DNA from: an uncultured Clostridia bacterium
GTDB lineage: Bacteria > Bacillota > Clostridia > Christensenellales > Borkfalkiaceae
DNA length: 64,000 nt
Assembly: GCA_934247935.1 (NCBI GenBank)
Contig: CAKQKE010000001.1
Coordinates: 62,001 to 126,000 of the forward strand
Direction: 5' to 3'
Within the stretch, counting starts at the first letter, position 1; the number at the start of each line of letters is the position of its first letter. Positions 35,427 through 43,734 of this stretch are shown in pieces. Position numbers and translations under genes: made by a program. The notes beneath the pieces were generated by a model. It did not search any database, was not told where the DNA came from, and saw nothing but the letters and a program-made list of their open reading frames with translations.

Positions 35427-36644
35427 ATGGATAGAGTAGAATTATTAGCCCCCGCGGGCAATTTTTCAAAACTTAAAACGGCAATATATTACGGTGCGGA
35501 CGCGGTGTACGTGGGCGGAAAATCGTTTTCACTTCGCGCTCTTTCGGACAACTTTACCGACGAAGAACTCACCCAGGCGGTGAAATACGTGCACGAAAAG
35601 GGCAAGAAAATATACGTCACGGTAAACATTTTCGCGCGCAACGCCGATTTTGAAAAGGCGAAAAATTATTTCGTGTTTTTGCAGAATATAGGAGTAGACG
35701 CCGCCATAGTTTCCGATACGGGGCTAATCTATATCGCAAGGAAGGTTGCGCCAAAACTAAAAATTCACCTTTCCACGCAAGCCAACACGACCAATAAATA
35801 TACCGCGAAATTCTGGCAGGAATACGGGCTTGACAGAGTGATTCTGGCGAGGGAACTTTCTTTAAAAGAAATCGGCGAAATATCGGCGTTTAACGAGGGA
35901 CTTGAAATCGAGGCGTTTATTCACGGCGCAATGTGCATTTCTTATAGCGGCAGATGTCTTATGAGCAATTATTTTACCGGCAGAGACAGCAACCGCGGCG
36001 AGTGCGTGCAAGCGTGCCGCTGGGAATACAGCATAAGAGAAAAGAGCAAAGACGGAGATTTTTACGACGTTCAGGAGGATGGCAGAGGCACTTATATAAT
36101 GAACAGTAAGGACCTCAATATGATAGATTACATCGCCGGATTTATAAATGCGGGCGTTTGTTCGTTTAAAATCGAAGGACGAATGAAAAGCGAATATTAT
36201 TTGGCTACGGTAATCAACGCATACAGGCGCGCAATCGACGATTATTACAAAATCGGCGAAAAATATAAAGAAAATCCCATATATAATGCCGAATTATGCA
36301 AAACGGCGCACAGGGCGTTCACCACGGCTTATATGCTCGGAGACAACAAGCAGACGGTAAATTACGACAATTCGCAGTCAAAGGGCGACAGCACGTTTAT
36401 CGCGCTTGTCTTGGGCTATGACAAAGAAAATAAAACCGCGCTTGTCGAAATGCGCAACCGCTTTAAAGAGGGCGACGTGCTCGAAGTGCTTTCCCCGTCA
36501 GAACAGTTCAACGAGAAAATAACCGTCGGCGAAATGTACGACGAAAAGGGCGAAAGGGTATCCGACGCCAAAATAGTACAGCAAAAACTGCGTTTAAAAA
36601 CCGATATTGTATTAAACGAAGGCGATATATTAAGAAGCGTTTAG
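35427..36644 (+). CDS. trhP: Peptidase U32 family protein, probable tRNA uridine hydroxylation protein TrhP
   Basis: 405 residues. Family blocks are LLAPAGNFSKLKTAIYYGADAVYVGGKSFSLRA near the N-terminus and the cysteine-bearing CISYSGRCLMSNYFTGRDSNRGECVQACRW (about 170-200). FKIEGRMKSEYYLATVINAYRRA follows. TrhP makes 5-hydroxyuridine at the tRNA wobble position from prephenate-derived chemistry and likely uses an iron-sulfur cluster. The neighbouring trmR would methylate the product. Only one U32 gene is present here, whereas B. subtilis has two. AAAGGA precedes the ATG. Confidence 0.85.
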   Translation: MDRVELLAPAGNFSKLKTAIYYGADAVYVGGKSFSLRALSDNFTDEELTQAVKYVHEKGKKIYVTVNIFARNADFEKAKNYFVFLQNIGVDAAIVSDTGLIYIARKVAPKLKIHLSTQANTTNKYTAKFWQEYGLDRVILARELSLKEIGEISAFNEGLEIEAFIHGAMCISYSGRCLMSNYFTGRDSNRGECVQACRWEYSIREKSKDGDFYDVQEDGRGTYIMNSKDLNMIDYIAGFINAGVCSFKIEGRMKSEYYLATVINAYRRAIDDYYKIGEKYKENPIYNAELCKTAHRAFTTAYMLGDNKQTVNYDNSQSKGDSTFIALVLGYDKENKTALVEMRNRFKEGDVLEVLSPSEQFNEKITVGEMYDEKGERVSDAKIVQQKLRLKTDIVLNEGDILRSV

Positions 36645-36702
36645 GCGCAATTCGACATATTTATTTAATTAAAGACATATTTTTTATCGTGAGGTAAAAA
36701 GT

Positions 36703-37407
36703 ATGTTTTTTGATTTTTTAGTGCATTTTTTCAATAGAATAATATGTTTTTGTTCGTCGGTCGGCGGCGAATCTTTTCCAAAGCCGCTTTCAAGCGAAGA
36801 CGAAAAGAAATATATCACCGCCTTCAGAGAAGAAGGGGATTTAAAGGCGAAAGAAATACTTATCGAGCACAATATGCGTCTTGTCGCGCACATAGTGAAA
36901 AAATATCAGGGCGCAGCCGAAAACGACGATTTGATATCCGTCGGCTCGATAGGGCTTATCAAGGCGATAAACACTTATATTCCCGGCAAAGGCACTCAAC
37001 TCGCCACTTATACCGCAAGGTGCATCGAAAACGAAATACTTATGTTACTTCGCGCAAACAAAAAGCATAAAAACACCCTTTCTTTATCCGACACTATCGG
37101 CGTAGACAAAGACGGCAACGAACTTGAACTTATAGACCTTATGAGCGACGAGGGCGAAAGCGTAATCGACAAAGTTGAAAACGGCGCGGTAAGGGAAAAA
37201 TTTAAAGAAGTAATAAAAAACTGTCTCGACGACAGGGAATATCAAATTATCACTTTAAGATACGGCTTAATCGACGGCGTGCCGCTTCCCCAGCGCGAAC
37301 TTGCTAAAAAATTGCATATATCGCGCTCTTACGTGTCGAGAATAGAGAAAAAAGCCTTGCTTAAAATCAAAGAAGAAATCAAAGATAAACGGTTTTTTAC
37401 CGAATAA
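36703..37407 (+). CDS. sigK: RNA polymerase sporulation sigma factor SigK (pro-sigma K)
   Basis: 234 residues, uninterrupted. The hydrophobic N-terminus (MFFDFLVHFFNRIICFCSSV, about residues 1-20) is a pro-sequence of the type cleaved by SpoIVFB. F-P-K-P-L-S-S and region 2 (MRLVAHIVKKYQ, DLISVGSIGLIKAI, LATYTARCIENEILMLLR) follow. Region 4 ends with the helix-turn-helix HISRSYVSRIEKKALLKI. IENEILMLLR and the G-V-D-K-D-G-N-E block distinguish SigK from other sigma factors, with SigE the nearest alternative. It drives late mother-cell genes and implies sporulation. GAGGT precedes the ATG. Confidence 0.92.
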   Translation: MFFDFLVHFFNRIICFCSSVGGESFPKPLSSEDEKKYITAFREEGDLKAKEILIEHNMRLVAHIVKKYQGAAENDDLISVGSIGLIKAINTYIPGKGTQLATYTARCIENEILMLLRANKKHKNTLSLSDTIGVDKDGNELELIDLMSDEGESVIDKVENGAVREKFKEVIKNCLDDREYQIITLRYGLIDGVPLPQRELAKKLHISRSYVSRIEKKALLKIKEEIKDKRFFTE

Positions 37408-37748
37408 ACGGCAGGCGGTTTATTTGGCGTTTGCCCGTAATGCAGCCGCACTTTACTGCCGTTTTGCCGCTTGGGTATCAAGAGGTAAACCGCATTTTGC
37501 CGATAATTCAGCCGTGCTTTGCCGCAACTTAAAAGACAATTTAATAAGGATTTTTATAATTAATTTAAAGTTTTAAATTTAATATATCGATTGACTAAAA
37601 ACTAATAATAGTATATACTTATAAAAACGTCGATTAAAAAACGCATCGGCAAAAACAGCCTTGTGTTTTTTAATATATAAAAACCGCGGCAGAAAATTTA
37701 AACGTAAATTAAAGCGGAAAATTTAAACGGAAAAACTCAAGGGGTAAA
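37408..37748. other. Gap between sigK and the SDR gene
   Basis: AAACGGCAG (37406-37414) pairs with CTGCCGTTT (37456-37464) around a 41-base loop, a possible weak terminator of sigK. Loosely repeated GCAGCCGCACTTTACTGCC-like sequences lie at about 37442-37530. An AT-rich part carries a promoter. No ORF of note was seen. Confidence 0.45.
37591..37619 (+). promoter_or_regulatory. Sigma-A-type promoter for SDR-thyA-folA
   Basis: TTGACT (37591-37596), a 17-base spacer and TATACT (37614-37619). Confidence 0.65.
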
Positions 37749-38534
37749 ATGCAATATACGTTTATTACGGGAAGCACCGGCGTGCTCGGAAAAGAATTTG
37801 CGACCGCATCGGCAAAATCGGGCGAGAATTTGTTTTTGACGGGCAGAACCGAGCAAAAATTAATCGATTTAAATGATTTTTTATTAAAAATCAATCCCGG
37901 TATACAAATAGATTATTACCCGTGCGATTTGACCGACGAAAAAAAACGGCAAGAAATGTTTGATTACGCCCAAAATAAAGGTTTTAAGTTTAAAAAACTG
38001 ATAAACGTAGCGGGCGCGGACATACAAAAGCCGTTTACAGACTACACTCAAGAAAAGATTGTTTTTCAAGTGAGAGCAAATTTTGAAAGTGCGGTTTCCG
38101 TCACTAAATTTTTCCTTGACAACATGCAGGAAAATGGCGAAATTCTGACGATATCGAGTCTCACTTGCGCCACACCCATGCCGTATTTCGCGTTGTATTC
38201 CGCCTCGAAAAGCGCGCTTACTTCGTTTATGCGCTCTTTAAGGTACGAACTTAAAAGCAAGGCAAAAGTCACGGTTGTTCTTCCTGGCAGCATACCCACG
38301 AGAAAGGACGTTATCGAGGACATAAAAAGGCAAGGTCTTACAGGCAAATTATCATCAAAACCCAAAGAATTTATAGTAAAAAAATCGCTCGCCGCATTAA
38401 AGAAAAACAAGGCGGTCTGCGTACCGGGGTTTTACAATAAAGTAATATATTTTTTCACAAAAATCACGCCGCTCTCGTTGCAAATGAAAATAGTGGCGAA
38501 GAAATTTTCACAAAAAACAAAGGATGCGTTTTAA
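37749..38534 (+). CDS. Short-chain dehydrogenase/reductase
   Basis: 261 residues. The cofactor motif is TGSTGVLGKEFA (about 7-18). The NAG-like segment is NVAGAD, the active-site Ser lies in ISSLTCA, and YSASK holds the catalytic Tyr and Lys. A basic, hydrophobic C-terminus (VIYFFTKITPLSLQMKIVAKKF) may touch the membrane, as in the DltE/YqjQ-like group. The substrate is unknown. Two bases separate it from thyA, so it is cotranscribed with the thymidylate genes without an obvious functional reason. Confidence 0.87.
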   Translation: MQYTFITGSTGVLGKEFATASAKSGENLFLTGRTEQKLIDLNDFLLKINPGIQIDYYPCDLTDEKKRQEMFDYAQNKGFKFKKLINVAGADIQKPFTDYTQEKIVFQVRANFESAVSVTKFFLDNMQENGEILTISSLTCATPMPYFALYSASKSALTSFMRSLRYELKSKAKVTVVLPGSIPTRKDVIEDIKRQGLTGKLSSKPKEFIVKKSLAALKKNKAVCVPGFYNKVIYFFTKITPLSLQMKIVAKKFSQKTKDAF

Positions 38535-38536
38535 CA

Positions 38537-39367
38537 ATGAGTTCAGCCGATAAAATTTTTATAGAAAATTGCAAAGACATAATAGAAAACGGAATTTGGG
38601 ATACCGACAAACCGGTAAGACCCAGGTGGCTCGACGGCACGCCCGCGCACACCGTAAAAAAGTTTTGCATAGTAAATCGCTACGATTTAAGCAAAGAGTT
38701 TCCCATTATTACCATAAGAAAAACGGCTTTCAAGTCGGCACTTGACGAAATTTTGTGGATTTGGCAAAAAAAATCCAACAATATTCACGATTTAAACAGC
38801 CATATATGGGACAGTTGGGCTGACGAAAACGGCAGCATAGGCAAGGCTTACGGTTATCAACTCGGCGTAAAACATCATTATCCCGAGGGAGATATGGATC
38901 AGGTCGACAGGGTGCTTTACGACCTTAAACACAACCCGACTTCGAGGCGTATTCTCACCAATATTTACACGTTTGCCGACCTTTCCGAGATGAATTTGTA
39001 CCCGTGCGCATATTCGATGACTTTCAACGTTACGGGAAACAAACTCAACGGAATACTCAACCAAAGGTCAAACGATATGGCTGTTGCCAACAACTGGAAC
39101 GTGGTGCAATACGCCGCGCTTATAATGATGTTTGCAAAGGTGTCGGGTCTTGTCCCCGGCGAACTCGTGCACGTAATTGCCGACGCCCACATTTACGAAA
39201 GGCACATTCCCGTGATAAAGCAAATGTTTGAAAATCCGCAATACAATGCTCCCAAGGTGTACATCAACCGCGACGTAAAGGATTTTTACGACTTTAAGGT
39301 GGAAGATTTCACAATCGAAGATTACGAATTTACGCCGCTTAAAACCAAATTTGAGGTGGCTGTATGA
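38537..39367 (+). CDS. thyA: Thymidylate synthase (ThyA, B. subtilis/phage phi3T subtype)
   Basis: 276 residues. It makes dTMP from dUMP using methylene-THF. The catalytic Cys is C157 in L-Y-P-C-A-Y, and the phosphate-binding pair lies in SRR. RSNDMAVANNWNVVQYA is the dUMP-binding block. The wording DGTPAHT, LWIWQKKSN and the C-terminal FEVAV match the B. subtilis ThyA/phi3T type rather than the E. coli type (PPCH). It overlaps folA, which regenerates the folate this enzyme oxidises. Confidence 0.96.
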   Translation: MSSADKIFIENCKDIIENGIWDTDKPVRPRWLDGTPAHTVKKFCIVNRYDLSKEFPIITIRKTAFKSALDEILWIWQKKSNNIHDLNSHIWDSWADENGSIGKAYGYQLGVKHHYPEGDMDQVDRVLYDLKHNPTSRRILTNIYTFADLSEMNLYPCAYSMTFNVTGNKLNGILNQRSNDMAVANNWNVVQYAALIMMFAKVSGLVPGELVHVIADAHIYERHIPVIKQMFENPQYNAPKVYINRDVKDFYDFKVEDFTIEDYEFTPLKTKFEVAV

Positions 39368-39870
39368 TAAAAGCGATTGTCGCCGTAGACAAAAAATGGG
39401 GAATCGGCAAAAACAACGGCTTGCTTTTTTCAATCCCCGAAGATATGAAGTTTTTCAGACAAAAAACAAGCGGAAAAGTCGTGTGTATGGGATACAACAC
39501 ATTGTTATCTTTTCCCGAGGGCAAACCGCTTAAAAATCGCACGAATATCGTGCTGTGTTCGGACGGAACTCCTCACGTCGAGGGGTGTATTATCGTCAAT
39601 ACTTTAAGTCAACTTTTTGAAAAATTACACGACTATGACGGACAAGAAATTTTCGTCATCGGCGGAGCGATGTTTTACCGCACGATGCTCGATTATTGCG
39701 AAGAAATTTACGTCACCAAAGTCGACGCGGACGGCGGGGCAACGGTGTTTTTTGAAAATCTCGACGAAAAAGATAATTGGCAACTTACTTACGAGAGCGA
39801 ATCCGTGCAAACAAACGGATATACAATCCGCTTTACTACATATAAAAATACCGACGTAAGACAATATTGA
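39364..39870 (+). CDS. folA: Dihydrofolate reductase
   Basis: 168 residues. The N-terminal IVAVDKKWGIGKNNGLLFSIPEDMKFFR has the W-G-I-G-x-x-N-x-L motif and a Pro-Glu-Asp with the acidic catalytic residue. C-M-G-Y-N-T-L and IFVIGGAMFYRTML (NADPH site) follow. Its ATG overlaps the thyA stop (ATGA). One terminator follows at 39910. The usual M-G-R-x-T appears as M-G-Y-N-T. Confidence 0.95.
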   Translation: MIKAIVAVDKKWGIGKNNGLLFSIPEDMKFFRQKTSGKVVCMGYNTLLSFPEGKPLKNRTNIVLCSDGTPHVEGCIIVNTLSQLFEKLHDYDGQEIFVIGGAMFYRTMLDYCEEIYVTKVDADGGATVFFENLDEKDNWQLTYESESVQTNGYTIRFTTYKNTDVRQY

Positions 39871-39909
39871 TTGTTTCTTACCTTGTTATAAAATACAAAA
39901 AATTAAAAT

Positions 39910-39958
39910 AACCGACATATTATCGTTATTAAATTAAAAATAACGTGTCGGTTTTTTA
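39910..39958 (+). terminator. Terminator after folA
   Basis: AACCGACA (39910-39917) pairs with TGTCGGTT (39946-39953). An inner stem CGTTATT/AATAACG stacks on it, followed by a T-run. Confidence 0.85.
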
Positions 39959-40213
39959 TTTTATAATGAAAAGAGCAGTAATAATAAAGCGATTTTAAAT
40001 CGGAGTTTACAAATCGGAGAAAAAGGCTTATAATTATAAATATGCCCGTGTCGAAATTTGTCGAACGGCAATATAATACGTCAATACAACGGCAAATACA
40101 ATACGGCATAACGAAAGCGGCATACCGAATGATAACGTCAGTTTAACAAAGCGGCGTACCGAATTAAAAAGCATATAAAAACATTCAATATATGCGAAAA
40201 TACGGAGGAAAAT
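39959..40213. other. Leader region before the degV-like gene
   Basis: It carries the promoter below and a leader of about 170 bases. Two loose copies of AAAGCGGCRTACCGAAT lie at about 40110 and 40150. No ORF or known riboswitch was recognised. Confidence 0.4.
40006..40034 (+). promoter_or_regulatory. Sigma-A-type promoter for degV-fakA
   Basis: TTTACA (40006-40011), a 17-base spacer and a perfect TATAAT (40029-40034). Confidence 0.6.
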
Positions 40214-41098
40214 ATGGAAAATAAAAACAATTACGTGTTGTTTACCGACACCGATACCGATATGACGCCCGCGGTTGCGGCAGAGTACGGATATAATTTA
40301 ATTTCAATGCCTTACACTTTAAACGGAGTGGATTATTATCCTTATGCCGACGGCAAAGAAATCGATTTCAAAAAGTTTTACGATACGCTTCGCGGCGGCG
40401 CAATGCCCACCACAAACGCGCTTAACATGAATAAATATCTCGACTATTTCGAGCCTGTTTTCGCCTCCGGCAAAGATATTTTATACGTGCATTTTTCAAG
40501 GGCGATGAGCGGCAGTTTCGACCAGATGGACAAGGCAATAGAGTTGCTCAAACAAAAATATCCCGAAAGGCAAATTTACCTTATCGACACCAAGGGCATA
40601 ACGGTAGGTTCTTACAATATCGTGCGCGAAGCAGGCGATATGTATCTCGATGGCAAAAGTGCGCAAGAAATCGTCGATTGGGCAAAAACCGAGGTCGAAA
40701 AATTCCCGGCGTATTTTTTCGTCAACGATTTGACATTCTTTAAGCGCAGCGGTCGGGTAAAGTCGATTTCGGCGATAATGGGCAACATTTTAGGCATACG
40801 CCCCATACTCAACATGGATTCGGACGGACTTATGAGCCCTAAATTTAAAGCAAGGGGTTTAATGGGCGCGATAGATAAAATCATGAGCATCATCGACGAA
40901 CTTCAGGAAGATATCACGAAACACAGAGTAATAATCACGCACTCGGACAGTATGGAAACCGTAAAATTAATCGAACAAAAATTGCTTGACAAATACGGCA
41001 AAGATTTAAAGATAGAAATAGTCAACGTAAATCCCACGGCAGGCAGCCATTGCGGTCCTGACGGCGTAGGCGTAAGTTTCCACGGGATTCACAGATAA
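40214..41098 (+). CDS. DegV family fatty-acid-binding protein (FakB-like)
   Basis: 294 residues. DegV/FakB proteins bind one fatty acid and present it to the kinase FakA. Family features are the N-terminal FTDTDTDMTPAVAAEYG, a T-T-N-A-L-like loop, HFSRAMSGSFDQM, and VNDLTFFKRSGRVKSISAIMGNILGIRPIL. The C-terminal IVNVNPTAGSHCGPDGVGVSF contains the usual glycine-rich end. Its kinase partner is encoded 27 bases downstream. Acyl-chain specificity cannot be read from the sequence. GGAGGA precedes the ATG. Confidence 0.92.
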   Translation: MENKNNYVLFTDTDTDMTPAVAAEYGYNLISMPYTLNGVDYYPYADGKEIDFKKFYDTLRGGAMPTTNALNMNKYLDYFEPVFASGKDILYVHFSRAMSGSFDQMDKAIELLKQKYPERQIYLIDTKGITVGSYNIVREAGDMYLDGKSAQEIVDWAKTEVEKFPAYFFVNDLTFFKRSGRVKSISAIMGNILGIRPILNMDSDGLMSPKFKARGLMGAIDKIMSIIDELQEDITKHRVIITHSDSMETVKLIEQKLLDKYGKDLKIEIVNVNPTAGSHCGPDGVGVSFHGIHR

Positions 41099-41125
41099 TT
41101 CAATCGGTTTAGCGGCGGAAAAATT

Positions 41126-42781
41126 ATGGATAAAGTACAAATCGACGGCAGACTCATTAAAGAAATATTAATCAACGGTTATGGCTGGCTGTATAAAAAC
41201 AAAGAAATCATCAACGATTTAAACGTGTTTCCCATTCCCGACGGGGACACCGGCGACAACATGTGCATGACTTTTTTAGGCGGTATCAACGCCATTAAAG
41301 ACAGCGAAAGCGACGATTGTTACGACGTAGTCAACAAATGCGCATCGGCAATGCTTAACAGCGCAAGGGGAAACTCGGGCGTGATTTTGTCGCAAATATT
41401 TTACGGCTTTGCAAACGGACTTGCAAAAAAAGATAAACACAGCGTAGAAGAGATAATAAAAGCCTTAAACGGCGGCGTAAAACAAGGTTATTCGGCGGTT
41501 GAAAAACCCGTTGAAGGAACTATGCTCACAGTAATAAGGGAAACTGCGGAATTTTTAAACGGTCTCGACTTAAACAAAACCGACGTATCCGAAATGCTTA
41601 CCGGATTGTTGCAAGCAGTGCAAAAATCGGTTGAGCAAACCCCCGAAAAACTCGACAAATTGAAAGAATCGGGCGTTGTAGACAGCGGCGGCGCGGGTCT
41701 TTACTACATTTTCGAAGGGGTAGACAAGTATTACCGCGGAGAAATTATCGACGTAAACGGCGAGGGTATCGCTTCGCAAGAAATCGATTACAGCAAATTC
41801 AACGAAAACAGCGTGCTTCAATTCGGGTATTGTTCGGAAGTTTTGCTTCAACTTACGAGAAGCAAAACGGATATCGACAAATTCGATTTGCAAGCACTTA
41901 AAGACTTTTTAAACTCTATCGGCGACTCGATAGTCGTTTTCCAGACGGGTTACGTGGTAAAAGTGCACGTACATACCTTCGAGCCGTACAAACTTTTGGA
42001 GTATTGCGGCAGATACGGCGAGTTTTTAAAGATAAAAATCGAAAACATGACTTTGCAGCACAGCGAAGTCACAATTCAGAACAGATTCGAGCCTAAAAAG
42101 GTTGTCAAAGCCGAGAGAAAGAAGTACGGCGTCGTTGCGGTAGCCAACGGAAAGGGCATAATCGACACGTTTAAGAGTTTCGGCGTTGACGTTGTCATCG
42201 ACGGCGGGCAAACAAACAATCCGCCCGCGAGCGACTTCATTGCCGCTTACGAAGAAATTAACGCCGAAACGATTTTTGTTTTTCCCGACAACGGCAACGT
42301 TATTCTGACTGCGAAACAGTCCGCAAAAAACTACAAAGCGTCGAATATTATTGTTATCGAGACTAAAAATATAGGCGAGGGCTATGCCGCGCTTTCAATG
42401 CTCGACCTGACCGTCGGCGACACGCAAGCGATTATCGACGGAATCGAAGAGGAAATAAAAAATGCCGTTACGGGCGCGATTACCACCGCCACAAGAACGA
42501 CTACTTGCAATAATATTTCGGTGACTAAAGACGACTACGTGGGTATTTATAATAAAGAAATAGTGGCAAGCAATCCCGTAAGAATAAGGGCAGAGTGTGA
42601 ATTAATCGACAAAATGCCCGTTAAAGACAAGTATTATGCCGTATTGATTTTCGGCAAAGACATCAGCGATAAAGAGAAAAACTTTGTCAAAGAATATTTA
42701 AAGGACGTCAATGAGAATATCGAAGTCTATTTAATCGACGGCGAACAAGACGTGTACGACTTGTATGCGGTTTTGAATTGA
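41126..42781 (+). CDS. DAK2-domain fatty-acid kinase, second FakA paralogue
   Basis: 551 residues. The DhaL domain contains NVFPIPDGDTGDNMCM (D39 and D41 as magnesium ligands) and NSARGNSGVILSQIFYGF. The later blocks VKVHVHTFEP, IFVFPDNGNVILTA and ETKNIGEGYAALSML parallel those of the paralogue at 13827. It is paired with a degV gene, unlike that copy. Together they would form a FakA-FakB acyl phosphate system. It ends at a strong terminator. Confidence 0.92.
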   Translation: MDKVQIDGRLIKEILINGYGWLYKNKEIINDLNVFPIPDGDTGDNMCMTFLGGINAIKDSESDDCYDVVNKCASAMLNSARGNSGVILSQIFYGFANGLAKKDKHSVEEIIKALNGGVKQGYSAVEKPVEGTMLTVIRETAEFLNGLDLNKTDVSEMLTGLLQAVQKSVEQTPEKLDKLKESGVVDSGGAGLYYIFEGVDKYYRGEIIDVNGEGIASQEIDYSKFNENSVLQFGYCSEVLLQLTRSKTDIDKFDLQALKDFLNSIGDSIVVFQTGYVVKVHVHTFEPYKLLEYCGRYGEFLKIKIENMTLQHSEVTIQNRFEPKKVVKAERKKYGVVAVANGKGIIDTFKSFGVDVVIDGGQTNNPPASDFIAAYEEINAETIFVFPDNGNVILTAKQSAKNYKASNIIVIETKNIGEGYAALSMLDLTVGDTQAIIDGIEEEIKNAVTGAITTATRTTTCNNISVTKDDYVGIYNKEIVASNPVRIRAECELIDKMPVKDKYYAVLIFGKDISDKEKNFVKEYLKDVNENIEVYLIDGEQDVYDLYAVLN

Positions 42782-42822
42782 TTAAACGACCGGATAAAAA
42801 CAAAACTCAATAAAAGAAAAAC

Positions 42823-42855
42823 AAAAGCAAGCCATTTTTATCGGCTTGCTTTTAA
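42823..42855 (+). terminator. Terminator after the second fakA paralogue
   Basis: An 11-bp perfect stem, AAAAGCAAGCC (42823-42833) and GGCTTGCTTTT (42843-42853). Confidence 0.85.
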
Positions 42856-42933
42856 AGTGCAAAAAATTTGACTGAAATAAGTTTTTAGCGGTTAATTACA
42901 CGAAAACAATCGCTTTATCGCATGCGCGAAAAT

Positions 42934-42966
42934 AAAAAAAGGCAACCGCCGTAAAAAGCGATTGCC
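42934..42966 (-). terminator. Terminator of the phosphoribosyltransferase gene (minus strand)
   Basis: On the minus strand, GGCAATCGC (42966-42958) pairs with GCGGTTGCC (42949-42941), with one G-T wobble, followed by seven T. Confidence 0.8.
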
Positions 42967-42994
42967 AAAATAATCGATTTATTAAATCAAATTA

Positions 42995-43540
42995 TTATAA
43001 AAGGGGAATGGTAGCGAGGAAAATTACGTCTTGTCTGTATGCAGCGTCCGCCTCTGCAAGGACGAAAGCCTTTTTGTGTACGATTCCGCCCGCTTTTTGC
43101 ACGAGGTCTTCAAGCCCCTCGAGACTTGCGCCCGTGGAAACGACGTCGTCCACAATGCCCACTTTTTTGCCTTTAATAAGTTCAACGTCGTGTTTAGAAA
43201 GGAAAAGTTGTTGAATTTTTCCCGTAGTGATAGACGCTTTCATAGTGACTTCGATTCCGTCTTGCATATAAAGTTTTTTAGATTTTCTCGCAACTGCGTA
43301 ATAAGGTTGACCGAGTTCTCTCGCGACCACGTGAGTAAGTTGAAGACCTTTCGATTCTGCGGTAATAAGCACTTCGCAATCGCCGAGATATTTAGCGAGT
43401 TCTTTTCCGCAATGCTCGGTAAGTTGCACGTTGCCGTGAAGATTAAAAAAACAAATCTTTATGCCCGAAGGAAGGGGAAGAACGGGCAATTCGGTTTGAT
43501 AGCCTTTTATGTCTACTTTATAAACGTTGTTGTTTTCCAT
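42995..43540 (-). CDS. Phosphoribosyltransferase, adenine/xanthine PRTase-like
   Basis: 181 residues. The PRPP-binding loop is VGIVDDVVSTGASL (about 125-138), preceded by LITAESKGLQLTHVVARELG. Both match the adenine/xanthine branch of type I phosphoribosyltransferases. Such proteins salvage a free purine base to its nucleotide. The N-terminal part (PLPSGIKICFFNLHGN) is not that of classical Apt, so the base is uncertain. It stands alone, with its own promoter and terminator. AGAGGTG precedes the ATG. Confidence 0.85.
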   Translation of the reverse strand: MENNNVYKVDIKGYQTELPVLPLPSGIKICFFNLHGNVQLTEHCGKELAKYLGDCEVLITAESKGLQLTHVVARELGQPYYAVARKSKKLYMQDGIEVTMKASITTGKIQQLFLSKHDVELIKGKKVGIVDDVVSTGASLEGLEDLVQKAGGIVHKKAFVLAEADAAYRQDVIFLATIPLL

Positions 43541-43595
43541 TATTGCACCTCTTTAAATTGTTTGTCGCAAATAGTTTGTAGTTGCCAACCTCTTT

Positions 43596-43624
43596 ATTGT
43601 AGCACATTTAATCTATAAAAGCAA
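43596..43624 (-). promoter_or_regulatory. Sigma-A-type promoter for the phosphoribosyltransferase gene
   Basis: On the minus strand: TTGCTT (43624-43619), a 17-base spacer and TACAAT (43601-43596). Confidence 0.6.
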
Positions 43625-43734
43625 GATATTAAATTGCACATAAAGAAAAAAACATTTTCATATATTTATTACATAGAAAACTTTATTGCGAAAATAAAGC
43701 CTTTTTCAAAAAATACAAATAAAAAGGTAGGTAT

